From contig JAINUG010000005.1 in NCBI GenBank assembly GCA_029706075.1, positions 3,523,001 through 3,587,000 of the forward strand: DNA of 64,000 bases, written 5' to 3'. This DNA is from Aldrovandia affinis. Taxonomy: Eukaryota > Chordata > Actinopteri > Notacanthiformes > Halosauridae. Every line of letters starts with the position of its first letter. Position 1 is the stretch's first letter. Below, piece by piece: positions 1-11,829 of this stretch. The notes under the pieces were generated by a model, which was not told the origin of the DNA, did no database searches, and saw nothing but the letters and a program-made list of their open reading frames with translations. The position numbers and the translations under genes were made by a program.

Positions 1-1440
1 TAGGTGGCGACGTGCCAAGTGCAAACAATAAATGTCTGGATGATACATAGCAGTTACCACCTAACTTGCGAACCGCAAGTTTTTAGTGAGAGAGTGGTCG
101 CCAAAGTTTGTGAAATTACATGGTTCTGCTGAGACTGTGCATTAATCACATCCTTTATGACAACAGGTCTGTTAAGCACAGTGATTAGTTCATGGTGAAA
201 TTGAGGCAATGCAAAAGTTAGTTATTACTTTATTGTTTGTTTGACTTGATAAAACTATTTAGCCACCATCCGGCAACAAATTACAGGCACTTGTGTAGAC
301 TTGTGTTTTTGTCAGAGGTCTTTTTTTTGTCACGATCATTAAATACTGGTAATTTGACACTAATGTGTTGGCTAAAGAGTTAATTGACCAGCTCAGCAGG
401 AATTTCTAAGCTGAGGAAAGTCGTATAGCACATTAGAGAAAATGATTTCCCCATTGTAGGATGCGAGTGAGGCTGCCAAACAATGAATTCAGCAGCTGTC
501 AAAGTTGCAGATGTGTCTGAAAGTTTCTCAGATGAAACAGAATCACATCTAATTTTCATGAAGAATCCCTCTGTGGCAGAATTCAGCGACTTCGCTGCAC
601 TTTTCAACGCGCTGATAGTGCAGGAGTGCACTTTGATCAAGGCAGCTGCGGAACAACCGTTAAATCCCGAAAAGCATCGGATCGCTTTTCTCCACACATC
701 TCAGAGCGGGGCAGGCAAACATATTTATTTTCCTGACAAATATCAGGTCACAAGCATAACAGAAAACAGTTTTTTTAAGGAAGGCCCTTAGATGTGTCTG
801 TTAAAATAGAACAATTGCTCATCAAAAACCAAACAAGCTTTTGGGCACATCTCCCTGGTTATGAGCTTGATGACTCACTGTCTGTACAATGCGTACCTCA
901 AGATTGAACTGTTCTATATGCAGTCTTCCTTATCTCTCGGCAAATAGTATGGTAAAGTCTTTAAGGATTGCGAGGATTGGTGCATGCCCATGGTTTACAC
1001 AGCTGGGGGGGAATAAAGCAATGAAACCCTAACGTTACAGCTGCCACAGTCTCTGCAGTGGACAAGTAACAGCCCTCTCAAAAGCGATCATATGGCTATC
1101 ACTGTGCGAACCATGAAATGCGCATGTCATACAAAACAAAACCGTCCCTGCATGCAGACAGAATACTCATTTTCCGTGGTGCACTACATGCTCACTCCTG
1201 ACAACATTAAACTGAGTTAGTCAAACTGTTATGTTGTTTGTCCACTTTATATAATTTCATAAATTGAACACTTACAGTACCTACTGAATGCACACCGCTG
1301 ATCAAGATTAGCAAAGAATTCTGTATAAAATAAACAATACAGGTAATGAACTATATTGAATGCTCAAGAATGAAGAAAAAAATATTCATTTATACTAATA
1401 CAATTACTCAAAGAAAATTATTTTGTTAAACAGGGAATAG
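1..1440. other. Unassigned DNA, no recognised gene or repeat
   Basis: No transposon ends, RNA gene or known protein motif is visible. The stretch is moderately AT-rich, more so after about 1200. One open frame at 483-791 is listed separately. A diverged repeat could be missed by eye. Confidence 0.5.
483..791 (+). other. Uncharacterised 102-codon open frame, probably not a gene
   Basis: An ATG-initiated frame of 102 codons ends at TAG. Its product is mixed polar/hydrophobic, without signal peptide, membrane segment or family motif that I recognise. The base composition here (about 45% GC) is higher than in the flanks, and the opposite strand is also open over much of it, which is common for chance frames in GC-richer DNA. 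No splice context or partner exon is evident. It could be a fragment of a retroelement ORF or of an unrecognised exon. I do not assign a function. Confidence 0.12.
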
Positions 1441-1461
1441 TTTTTTCCCCCCAAAATAGAT

Positions 1462-2560
1462 AAAGAGGGTAGACAAAAAATGGAAACACCAAGTGATATA
1501 TGAATATTTATGAAGCAATAACAAGTTTGGCCACCCTTTGCCTTCAGAACAACTTAAATCCTTCTTGGAATGCTGTTATTCAAGTTTTTAATTGTTTCTA
1601 GTGCGATATTGGACCATTCTTCAAGAAGTAAAACCTCCAGTTCTTTGAGAGATGAAGGCGGTGGAAATCTACTCCACATTCTACGGTCCAGAACTTCCCA
1701 TAAAGGTTCAATAATGTTTAGATCTGGTGATTGGGAAGGCCATAGAAGGCGTTTAACTTCAACCTGGTGTTCATGAAATCACTCTTGAATTTATTTAGCG
1801 CTATTAGTATGGGGGTGTTATCGTCTTGGAATATGGGAACATCTTGATAAAACAATGTTGACACCATAGGGTGAACCTGGTCACCTTGGTTGTACCATGC
1901 AGAGTAATAATTGGACCCAATAACTCCCACAACATAACCACCCATAAAATAACAGATCCACCACCATGTTTAACAGTTGGGAACAGGCAATGTGGGTTGA
2001 AGGCTTCCTTTGGCTTTCTCCAAGCATAAACCAAGTAGGAAAAAGAGTTAAAGATGACTCAGGGATCATATTACCTTCTTCCCCTGCTCATAAGTCCAGG
2101 CTTTGTGTTCATTACACCAGATTATGCATTGTTGTGCATTAGCCTTGGTTACAAAGCGGTTTCTGAATGATAGCCCTCCCATAAATATCAGCTTTGTAAA
2201 GCTCCTGATGTACCGTTTCTGTTGAGACACAGTCTCTACAGAGGTGTAGATTCAATTCAGTGGTCATTTTTTAGGCTGTTGTCTTGTGGTTTCTAGCAAC
2301 TATCCTGGTAAGTGTCCATCTATCCCTGTTGGTGAGCTTTGAGTTGCGTCCGCTGTTCCTCTTTGCTAATGCAGTCATGATTTAATTGCCATTTCTGTGT
2401 CTGACGCACCTGAAATTCAGGCACCGATTATTTGACCTCTTTCAAAATCTGTTAGATCTCTCATGTTGATATTTAAACACCCATATTAAAGCATTGATTT
2501 AAAAAAATCTTTCACAGCAGAAACATATTGGTAATTAGTATTGGTATGCTGGTTTTCTTT
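1462..2560 (-). mobile_element. Tc1-like DNA transposon relic
   Basis: Read on the minus strand, the segment encodes Tc1-type transposase pieces in shifted frames. About 1804-2034 carries the block with the VKHGGG-like turn and a GPIITLHG-like stretch. About 1560-1750 carries the C-terminal region that would read NIIEPLW. A terminal repeat starting near 1466 (GGGTAGACAAAAAATGGAAA) resembles the one at 5557. No matching right end is seen, so the 5' end has been lost or has diverged. Frameshifts and stops make this non-coding today. The family (Tc1/mariner) moves by cut and paste into TA sites with a DDE transposase. Confidence 0.8.
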
Positions 2561-2845
2561 CCATCCATAATCTCTGAATTGCAACTAACTGTTAATTGTT
2601 CTTAATTAGACACCTTTAATTTCTATTAAAGCATGACTTACTCTTTTAAGGCCATATTAGGTCAGAAATATCTATCCATGCCATGAACAACAAATGTCCC
2701 ATATTCACATCCCGGGACTTTTAATCAGTCAGATCAACTAATGCTCTTATTTTCACATTATTCATTTAGAAACCTGTTACCTCTTTTAATTGATTTAATT
2801 ATAGACTGGCAGGTGAAATCAGTGGGGGGTTGAACGTAAACCACT

Positions 2846-3178
2846 TGTGGAAAATGAAGAGTTCAATGACAGAGCAATTGGTAATGAGCCAAACCTGCAT
2901 TACGAGCTCTTAGAAGAAACAAAGTCAGGAGATGGTTATAAACAAGTAAATAAAATCAAAAAGATACCATTTCCCGCTATTAGGTCAATAATTAAGAAGA
3001 TTAAAACGTCTGGAACAGTGGTAAACCTGCCTGGTGGAGGACGCAAGTGCATCTTGCCCCCATGCAAAGTGAGGCAGATGGTTTGGGAGGCAATGAAAAA
3101 GGGAATACAATATTGTTCTTTGTTCATTTTATACAGTCTTCTTTGTTCCTCTTTATCAAGGGTGTGATTAATTTTGGA
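2846..3178 (+). mobile_element. Internally deleted Tc1-like element (N-terminal HTH plus 3' end)
   Basis: Positions 2930-3060 encode a Tc1-type helix-turn-helix stretch (reads GYKQVNKI, then GTVVNLPGGGRK, the GRPR-like hook between the two DNA-binding subdomains). At about 3125 the sequence jumps to a 3' end (TTTATCAAGGGTGTGA, then GGAGGGTACTG) that matches the 3' end of the relic ending at 13482. The whole catalytic DDE region is missing, so this copy could not mobilise itself. The 106-codon frame at 2847-3167 is a remnant of the transposase N-terminus read through the deletion junction. Confidence 0.72.
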
Positions 3179-4368
3179 GGGTACTGAATGTCCATGACAT
3201 GAATGGTTGGCATTAGCTGCTACCAGTTCTTCAATGGTGCGGTGACAAGGTTAGGGAAGGTAAACTGGAATTAAGGAGGGGGGGTGAGCAGAAAAGACTG
3301 ACCACACAACAATTTTCTACATTGGATGCATCTCAACAGAGTTGAAAGGTTCAATCAAACTGCCTTACCTTAATAAAAAAAAATTAAAAAAAGTATTTTC
3401 TTCCTAGTTGGACCAAAAAAAAGGGATTAAAAAGTAACTCTTCCTGAAAGTTAAGGGTAAAGAACAGCTGTGCCAGCTGCAGGGAGCTACCCTCAAAGAG
3501 GCTAGCCTAGTCCTGCTTGCCTGACACTCAGCAAAGTGCACAGTAATACCTCTGCCTGTCAAACTGTGTGGGAAGCCATTAGCTCCCTTTCTCTCAGCTA
3601 CAGTAGATTAGGTCGTGGCTAACCACTATGGCAAGCGACCCACAAATCAATGCGGGACGACATGGCCGAGGATCCCTGAGGAGCCATGGTTCCGCCCTCT
3701 CGCCCACAGCAGCCGCTGTTCCCCGCTGGCGCACATCCGGAGCTGCATTTTGTCACTGCACATCTCATCCAGCCATGCTCTGCTCTCTAAGCATACCCTG
3801 CTGGGGGTTGTTGTGTGCGACTCGGGCACCCGCAGGCTTCAGGCCCAGGGCTTTGTCCACGCTCCAAGTGCTCCATCTGGCGTGACGGGCACACCGCTGA
3901 GATGGTGTTCATATGCGAATACCTGCAAGGGAGGTCTCAGCCTTTCTTGTCTCCATGGGCTCCTCCATGGGCTCCAGCTCGATACCTTATCATGGACGTC
4001 CTGCCATCAATATGGATTTACCAGCTTTGTGTTATTCTTCCAGAGATTTCTCCACTCACATTTTTAGATTGATCACCACTCGGCGGAATCTTTTTTCAAC
4101 GTTGTTTGAATGGTGCCTACCACAGAGCAATGTGTGGGGAGCCATGCAATTGTGATTACTTCCAAAAACAAGCACTGTTGTTTCTGCCTCTCATGAGAAG
4201 GTCACGTACGTATTCGATTTATACTGTGCTGAGCATCCTTTGATTTTTGATTTTTGTGTTTATTCAAGGAACTTGCTTAACATTGATGTGTTTTTTCTTT
4301 AATCCATTTGCCATGGTAGCCATTTTTTATAGTTCCTTTTAATAAATGCACCCCACTTCCAAAGCAAA

Positions 4369-4370
<2 letters not shown>
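3179..4370. other. Unassigned; GC-richer block 3600-4160 with overlapping open frames
   Basis: Between 3610 and 4160 the DNA is clearly richer in GC and CpG than its surroundings, and several frames stay open on the plus strand (3615-4067, 3628-3885, 3815-4072, 3913-4155) with one on the minus strand (3647-3829). None of the translations shows a domain that I know. Openness in several frames at once points to composition rather than coding. It may be a decayed GC-rich element or an unannotated exon. No transposon ends were found. Confidence 0.3.

Positions 4371-4403
<33 letters not shown>
4371..4403. repeat. (AC)n microsatellite
   Basis: About 16 uninterrupted AC units. Confidence 0.97.
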
Positions 4404-4407
<4 letters not shown>

Positions 4408-5556
4408 TAGACAGAATACATACAAGCTAAATTATAAAAGATTCCACTTGAAAATATTGTGAGTTACCACTGTACCACCCACACCCATGGAAGAAGCACT
4501 GCAGCTGAAGTGCAAACACTCCTTTGGCGTCCATCAGAGGAGAGGCGAATCTCAAATTGAAAGCCTGTAGGCACCTGGTGCATGTTTGGGAGTAGCTAAT
4601 GCAGCGATAACCCAAGGAACCATGACGGACTTAAACCTATTCTATTGGGACAAATCTAATGACATAGCCTCATCCCTAGGGCCCAGTTTGCACTTCACCC
4701 TGTTTGCACTTGGAGTGAATTGACTCGTGTGCCAAGAAACATGTTGTTAATGTTTCGATCAACATTAATACATGTTAGTAAATGTGTCAAGCAAATTAGA
4801 GGCGTAAGTCATAAAATGCGTTACTTTCAGAGGAGGCCAGGGATCACTCACAAGGATAAAGCATGCATTGTTTTTGTCATATATATTCAAAACTCAACAG
4901 TGGGTATTGTAACTTTACGTAGAATGTTCTGCCAATCTTTTGAGATGATTGAATGAATCAAAAACTACGAAAAACTGTTGTATTCAATTTACCAAGGATG
5001 TGTGGATTGTCACATTTGTGCCTTTAAAGGTCCCAGCACCCCTTCTGCTGAAGGTAAAAAAAGATGTCTGCTGTGCTTAAATGTCAGCATACTGTGCCTG
5101 GGAGGAGATAGTTATTTCTTCTCTTGTTAAGGCTTGAATGATATCTTGGTTCATTGCTGGGGGAATGAGTGGGGTGGATTTTCTGAGCCATTGAAGCCTG
5201 TGATTGAAATTAAACTATATGAAAAGAAGATGGTCTGTTACTTAACGCGTAGAGAGGCCTTACCACTGCTACTCGAAGAAGGGATGCAAAGAAGAGTGGC
5301 AAGGTGAAGAAGCAACAGAGAGTAGATGTAATTTTAGTTTACCGTTCATTTGTGCAGTATAGTGAATGTGTATGTTTTTCTTCACCAAGCTGACTGGGTG
5401 GTGTACTCGATGTTAAACTGCTTCAGGACTGAACCTTTAGCCCAACCTTTCGGGTTTGAATTCCAGGAAAGACTGCTTTTGAATTGAATTATTGTCCCAG
5501 TTAAGGGTCAGTTGAGGGTTATAGAATGGGTTATAGATTGTGAAACCCAATGTGGA
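4404..5556. other. Unassigned AT-rich DNA
   Basis: I see no coding signal, repeat end or RNA gene here. The short open frames (for example 4720-4956) have no recognisable product. Confidence 0.5.
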
Positions 5557-5700
5557 TTACAGGGGGTAGGCAAAATAATGGAAACATCAAATGAAAAAGT
5601 ACTCATATTTTGTAGTAACAATTCTGCAATTAAAAAGGACCCTGCACGAGTGTTTCATATTAATATGATTAGTAATTACCAATATGTTTATAGATTCTTA
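5557..5700 (+). mobile_element. 5' end fragment of a Tc1-like element
   Basis: The fragment starts with CAGGGGGTAGGCAAAATAAT, a Tc1-type terminal repeat related to the one at 1466. It includes an AGTAATTACCAATATGTTT stretch, also present in reverse at about 2523-2545 in the relic upstream. Nothing of the transposase follows, so this is a truncated end or a short non-autonomous derivative of the same family. Confidence 0.6.
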
Positions 5701-7624
5701 TAAGTATAAGTATATATGTTTAAAATAATATAATTCCCAAATTTTGAGGGGCACACAATATACTAGCTCACTACCTGTATTGGTTATTTGGTGCTATAGA
5801 TAGATAGATAGAAATAAATAATTTAGCAAACTATAATGTTCTTCCTTAAGTTGCATTAAGATTCATAATAGTAATCATCCACACACCTTTCTGAAGAATC
5901 ATTTCTACCATTGGTTAGGTGCATCTAATTTGGCATGTCCCTGCCACAGAATTCACGAGGCAACACTGTCCTGGCTCTAAGAGGAAAACTCAAATGAGAG
6001 AAAGCTTCGCCACTCTGGCTCTCTGGTTGAATTGGATAAGCTTGGAAGGGCCCTTCTGTTTGAGGTCAGCTCATTGCAAGTGTTGATTGCTTTAGCTCTC
6101 AGGGTAATTCAATAGTCAAGTGCAGTGGAATAACATTTCTCTGGCATTAAGACATTTTCACTGCACTTGGGTGCTTTTAGCAAAGCCCAAAGAGTGCGTC
6201 AAGAGCTTAGGCCGAGGGGGGAAACTCATCCACGGTAAAATATGGACAGAAATGAAGGGTCCACCACATCAACAAGAATCGACCGTTCAAGGATCAAACT
6301 TGAATCAGGGTAGAGTAGAATCATTGAGTGTCTGTCAATCAGGGCACACCAAACTTTGAACACAGTTTAATAGCAATCTTTGTTGAGCTTTAAGTTAACA
6401 CAGGATAACTTTTACTTTTAGCGCAAGCAGTCTTTTAGCACATAAGTCTTATGAGAGGTTCAGTCAAAGCTTCTCTTGTGATAGCATTATTTTGAATATA
6501 CGGTACTTGTGGCAGTACCTTTGTTTTGATACAGTAGCTTGAAATACCTTGCACCTCATTGCTACAGTGTCCAATCATATATCTGAAAAAGAACAAACAA
6601 ACAAATGAGCTAAATAGCTTGTAAATAGCTATATTTACTGGCTCAATATCGAGATAGAGATGTCACTAGGTGTCATCTAGATTTAAACTAGTGGCATATA
6701 GATATCACTAGATGTCACTAGGTGTCTAGACCTTTCTGTGTAATTTAAATAAAACAGTTTACTGTCCCAGTTAAGCATGGCATACATTTAGGCATGTGGC
6801 TAGCTACCGACTTGAGAGTTTTACTTAATTATAGTGAGAGACTTAAATGATTATATTGGAGAGAGAGCTACAAGAATTGAATCTGTATATGACAGTTATT
6901 ATCCTACAGCCAGACTCTGTAGGTGGATCAGGCAAAACAGAGCAGAGTATAACACAGCTACAGTGTATTGCTCCATAATTAAAACAGGAGGCATGCTAAA
7001 AGAAAGACAACTGAAGATTATTATATGACCAAACTGTCTAGTTGTCTTGAACCTATTTTTAAATCACTGCATAATGTTCCTTATATTTGATGCTATTTTA
7101 TGATGAATAATTATAATGTCCTACTTTATTAATTTCAAGCCTCTGGGAGATGAATGGACTTGTTATGAATGGGCATTAAATGGAAAATCTCCAAGTGTTC
7201 AGTGATTAGACAATAAACATACAAATGAAAATCACTGTCTGGTACAAGATGATGGCCTGGCTTTCTGACAAAGTGATGCAAGAAATGGCAATGCTCCCCA
7301 TGCCGATTTGGCAGGAGAGATTAATGGTAAATATTGTATTACAGTACTCTGGTATTCCTACTTGCTTAGTCAGGAAATTAAAAATATTATAATATACTGT
7401 GTTCTGCCCTTTGTAAACTATTTTCTATTGGGAATTAACTCTTTCATCAATTTTGGTGGCTACTAAACCAATGATACACCCAAATAAGTAAATCACGCTC
7501 ATGCAATATTTGCAAACTCATGCAAAGATTATAACAGTTTAACTGTGGGAACTGAACATAGCAGACTACCAGCACAACATGTTTTGGATGTTTGCAGATG
7601 AAACAGGAACATGGAAGTCAGTAT
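5701..7624. other. Unassigned AT-rich DNA
   Basis: No gene or known transposon was recognised. A short GATA run lies at about 5799-5811. A local direct repeat (6659-6730) is listed separately. Confidence 0.5.
6659..6730. repeat. Short direct repeat, two units about 50 bp apart
   Basis: The motif AGATGTCACTAGGTGTC followed by a TCTAGA-type end occurs at 6659-6682 and again at 6711-6730. The spacer contains further CTAG-type palindromes. The function is unknown. Confidence 0.7.
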
Positions 7625-7730
7625 TGTGGTAGCCCAAGGGGCCACAGTCACACCTGAGCAAAGTCAAGCAATGGGGACTAACGACCAGCTGAAAGCCATT
7701 TCGAGGCTTATTTAAAGGACTATTTAATGC

Positions 7731-7921
7731 AGCTTGTAAATAGATCTACAAACACACAAGTTAAAAATAGTAAATTTTTCTGCTGTCACTTCCCATCACA
7801 TCTGAGATCTAAATAGGAGAGAACTGGAGGCTGTGGGAGCTAAATGCTAAATACCTGAATATTCATTATTCATTGTCCACACCTCTAAGATCTGTCAGAT
7901 GGGCCATCTCACTGGGCCATC
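7731..7921 (+). repeat. Segment shared with the 24.7-25.0 kb element
   Basis: Homology begins at ATGCAGCTTGTAAATAG and ends at GATGGGCCATCTC, matching 24718-25033 closely. This copy lacks two internal blocks of about 110 and 40 bp that are present in the other. It is either a deletion derivative of that element or a separate repeat present in both hosts. Confidence 0.85.
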
Positions 7922-8135
7922 AGAATATTCTGAGTTCCTGTTCTGTTGTTTTTTGGTCTTTGTTTATTTTTCATTCAGTCCTTATTCATTATTCTTTATC
8001 CAGTATTGCATTTTCCTGTTCTGAGAGATCCACTCCTTAATTGTCTTGTCATGCAGAGTTTATAGAGAGATTGCAGAGGTAGAGAGTACTAACCAACTAA
8101 TCTACTAACGAGAGAGTGAATATGTTTGGCGAGAG

Positions 8136-8149
8136 TATTTGAGAGAGCT

Positions 8150-8180
<31 letters not shown>

Positions 8181-8202
8181 TTTAGAGAGAGAGAGAGTTA
8201 CT
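8136..8202. repeat. (GA)n-rich microsatellite
   Basis: Interrupted GA/GAGA runs lie within the candidate LTR. The longest pure run is at about 8151-8174. Confidence 0.9.
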
Positions 8203-8906
8203 TACCTGTGAATTTTTCCCCAGCCAGGATTTAGAGTATAAAAGAGTGTTTTTGTGTTTGACCGGATTGTTTGAGGACCCCCCTTTGGATTTCTAATTAA
8301 CTAACGGACTGGATTGCTCAAATCGAAACTGACTTGGATTTTGAATAGGATTACGGACATTGACAATGAGATAAGGATTGTGGACTTTGTGTGTTTGTAT
8401 TCCCCTGAAGACCCCACCCTTTGTTTTGTGTTGTCAAGAGTTAGTTTAATAAATGATAATTTTGCTTATATTACTGCCTCCTCCATGTTCTTTAACTTGC
8501 CTACACCCTCTGCAAGGTCCGTGAGTGTCGCCCAACCCCTGGGGACACCACAGTAATTTCAACAATATCAACTGGGCCTCAAAACCTCAAAAAGGGACCA
8601 GGGAGGAACACTGTGTATGTGTGTGTGTGTGTGGTTTCCTTAGCAAACGGTCTCTGCTGTTACACCTTATACACCACATAATATGCTACTATGTCTCTGT
8701 AACTTTGAATCAAAACCTTTCTGAAGTTTCACCTGACAAATTTGGACAACAAGAAGAGAGAACGGTACTGACATGCTCTAAAATTTTCATGAAAACAGAT
8801 TTCAACAAACTTTTCAGAGCCACTTTTATGTTTTATTTCAGTGATCTGTTGTTCTGCACTTACAAATCATTGGGAAAAATGTAATTGTTACAGTCCAAGG
8901 GAACAT

Positions 8907-9940
8907 TGTGACAAACTGAAGCAGAGGTGTAATTTGGGGAGATGCTTCTCTGTGTGCAGCAATGGCTCATGTTAAACGTTTCTAGAATAAAACCTGGGAT
9001 GTCATTGCATTTTGATAATGCATGTGCTCACATTTGTAATGGGATACTTTGTTCACTGAACATCTTAATTATCAGAGAAATCTCAGACACAATCAAATCA
9101 CTACCACAACTATCCTTTTCTGTAAGACAGGTACCTCATGAAACATATTATTGGGCATGGTGGCACGTGTCTGTAATCCAAGCTTCTGGGAGGCGGAGTT
9201 TGTGTGGAGTCTATGTTGAGTTCAGTGTGCATTTGTCGAAAGGGAGTAGAGTGCTTCCTGTGTGTGCACTGAAATAGTGTCCGCCTCCCTCTCTCTGCGT
9301 TTGCGTTAAGAGACCTCGCACTTGGGCAGTGGAGTGTTTCTGCACAATGCCCCGAGAACTCTCACTGAAAGAGTGGAGAGTGTCTTGGGGCTGGCTGGCA
9401 GAACTCTCACTGCGATGAGTGGCGTGGTCTCTGTGTGTTTTGGTCAAAAGAGAACTCAGACTGAAAAGTTTCTCTGTGTGCATGGGTTTGGGGAAGCACT
9501 TGTAAAGTCACTGGATATGTGTGTGCCTGCGGAGGTTCTAGGAGATCTTCTGTCTGTGTGTCAGGACAGGGCGTAGAGTTCTACCCTGTCCCGTAAGTGT
9601 TGATGTGTGTTAAATGTGGATGTATGAAGGCGGTGTGGAAGGCCTCTGATTGTCTGTGTTTGTTGTGTGTTCCCCGAAAGGGGATTCCCCCCTTTCGTTG
9701 AGTTTTGATTATTTTAGTTTGTTATTTTAGTTCATTGTTTTAGCCCAAAAGCTTTGTGGCAAGTAGGGTGAAGACTTTGTGTGTGTTTGTTTTATTTTAA
9801 CCTGCTCTCCCACTGTCTCTCTCCCGTGTCTGGGGGGAGAGACAGAAAAAAATAAAGATCCGGTCCGTAGACCAGCAAAACCCCAATCCTCTGCCAGTTC
9901 TTACTATCAGCTGCTCTGCTCCAGTCCAGGGATTGTCACA
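8907..9940 (+). mobile_element. Possible LTR with primer-binding-site-like start
   Basis: The outer ends TGTGACAA and TTGTCACA are perfect 8-bp inverted repeats. AATAAAGATCC lies at about 9850, roughly 90 bp before the right end, as expected for a polyadenylation signal before R/U5. Right after the end comes TGGCGTGTGAC, and primer-binding sites usually begin with TGG. No flanking duplication is visible, because any 3' portion is lost before the Tc1 element at 10 kb. The segment includes the 7SL-like stretch at 9150, which is unusual for an LTR, so the left boundary is uncertain. Confidence 0.3.
9150..9201 (+). ncRNA. 7SL (SRP) RNA 5'-domain-like fragment
   Basis: About 45 bases (9152-9196) match the Alu domain of vertebrate 7SL RNA: GGGCATGGTGGCACGTGTCT followed by GTAATCCAAGC and GGGAGGC. 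This includes the internal box region (TGGCACGTG). Similarity fades after about 9200, so this is a truncated pseudogene or a SINE-like derivative, not a functional SRP RNA, which would be about 300 nt. Confidence 0.6.
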
Positions 9941-10049
9941 TGGCGTGTGACAAATACATACATAGGCCAACAAACTTGTCATGCACCATGCACAGATCCT
10001 TGTCAAAAAATGTATTGGCACACATATATATATTGTATCAAAAGTGTCA

Positions 10050-11030
10050 CCTTTTGTTGCCTTACAGCCTGAAATAAACATTAAATCTGACTTTTTCACA
10101 CAACGTCCAAGTGAAATAAAAATTCTCAAAATGTCTGAACATTAATTAAAAATAAAAAACTAGAATAACTTGGTTTGATAAGTCTATGCCCCGCTGAGTT
10201 AATACTTGGTAGAAGCACCCTTTGCTTGAATTACAACCATGAGTCTGTTTGGATATGTCTCTACCAACTTTACACATTGTAGATTGGGAAACGTTTGGCC
10301 ATTCTTCCTTACAGAACTGTTCAAGCTCAGTCAGATTGCGTGGGGACCGTCGATGGACTGCGCTCTTCAAGTCATTCCACAGGTTTTCAATAGGATGTAG
10401 GTCAGGGCTCTGACTAGGCCACTCAAGGACATTCGCCTTTTGGGTTTTTTTTAGCTAGTCCACTGTTGTTTTGTTATAAAATACAATATTTTTCTGTATT
10501 TTGCTCCATCAATTTTCCCTTCTATCCTGACAAGTGCCCCAGTCCCTCTGACGAGAAAGACCCCCATAACAGAATGCTGCCATCACCATGGGTGATGTGC
10601 TGTATTGGGTTTTCACAACATTTTGCATCTAGGCCAAACATTTCTATCTTGGTTTCATCTGACCACAACACTTTTACCACATGGCTTCAGAATCTTCAGT
10701 GTTTTTTTTCAAACAGGACTGAATGTGGACTTTTTTAGTTGCGTCCTTCTTGCCACACTACCGTACAGACCAGAATTATGGAGAGCTCTCTGTATTGTTG
10801 GCACATGCACACATTGACCACTCTTTGCCATAAAGTCCTGTAGGTCCTTCATAGTTGCCAGGGGCCTCTTGATGACTTCTCTGATCAGTTTCCTTCTTGC
10901 TCAGTCATCCAGCTTGGATGGACGGCCTGATCTAGACAAGGTCCTGGTGGTGCCATGCACCATTCACTTCTTAATTATGGTCTTGACTGTGCTCCAAGGG
11001 ATATTTAAGGCCTTTGCAGTTATTTAAGGC
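10050..11030 (-). mobile_element. Tc1-like element relic
   Basis: On the minus strand the segment reads as a decayed Tc1-type transposase. The N-terminal half lies towards 11.0 kb and the C-terminus near 10146-10370, where the reading NLTELEQFCKEEWPNV is the conserved end of the family. The region 10372-10430 corresponds to the PDLNPIENLW-type motif with its last catalytic residue, but it is altered. The 10050-10080 edge (TTGTTGCCTTACAGCCTGAAA) matches the subterminal part of this Tc1 family. Several frameshifts and stops are present, and the right end is truncated near 11030. Confidence 0.82.
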
Positions 11031-11378
11031 ACATGAAGGCATTTCATACTGTTACTCAGAGTTGCTTGTTATTCCAAGCAAATCAAATTGCTCACATTTG
11101 TATTCCACAATACAGGTTAGACAGATACATGTATTTTAGCTTTAGTAACATTGGTGCTTGCTAGCTACATAATGTTGCATTTAATGCAATGGCAATGCAA
11201 CATTGTTAGCTACTGGCTGATTCAACGTAACTTAAATATAAACTTTTCCTGCATCTGTGAAGGCTGACTCACTTGAAGGAAGTAAATTAAAGCATGATCA
11301 TTACCTGTTTTTCCCTGATTTGAACAGCTGCTGTGACAAACCCGATAATGTTAGTTAGTAAGTTAACATTGGCTGTCT

Positions 11379-11437
11379 CATTACATTACATTACAGTTAT
11401 TTAGCAGATCCTTTATCCAGAGCGGCTTACAACACAA
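11379..11437 (-). mobile_element. L2/SINE 3' tail fragment (UnaL2-like)
   Basis: Read on the minus strand: GTAAGCCGCTCTGGATAAAG, then CTGCTAAATAA, then TGTAATGTAATG. A GGATA loop near 11414-11418 followed by TGTAA repeats is the hallmark of the eel UnaL2 LINE tail. The 5' part is absent or diverged. Confidence 0.65.
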
Positions 11438-11829
11438 AAACAGGACAGTTTTAAGATGGATTGGAGGCATGCTGGAGTTGTTCCATTCACTGTCCTAGCA
11501 CCAAGGATTTGAACATATGTTCTGAACTAGTGATGTACAGAGATTTGGAGGTGTTTGGAGGTTTCCATCTCATTGAGCCATATGAATGTCTGATTTATGG
11601 ACAACTTAATTGTTTAATAACATAATAATGGACCAACATGAAATAGATGCATTAAGAATCTTCTAAATGTGCCAGCTATTTATGTCCAAAATCATAGGAC
11701 CTCAGGATATTACCTCATCATGTGTGGGAAAGTGCCAGTCATTTGTTCAGAACATAAGGGGCAAAAACAATTAGGGTTTGAGGTTAGCTTAATTAAAACG
11801 CTTCTGAGGTGTTTGTTAGAATCTGTGTG

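Larger units (their letters stand above)
7625..8552 (+). mobile_element. Candidate solo LTR
   Basis: The segment begins TGTGGTAGCCCAAGGGG and ends CCCCTGGGGACACCACA; these ends are inverted relatives (TGTGGT/ACCACA perfect, with similarity beyond). The flanking 4-mers are GTAT and GTAA, a near-matching target duplication. Inside lie a TATAAAAG box at about 8238 and AATAAATGATAA at about 8448, in the right order for a U3-R-U5 unit about 930 bp long. No internal retroviral-type genes are seen, so it would be a solo LTR left by recombination. One oddity: 7731-7921 is shared with the piggyBac-like element at 24.7 kb, so the left boundary could be coincidental. Confidence 0.45.

Noticed and set aside
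9150..9201. Human Alu contamination
   Set aside because: The similarity stops after about 45 bases, differs at several positions from Alu, and the flanks are not Alu.
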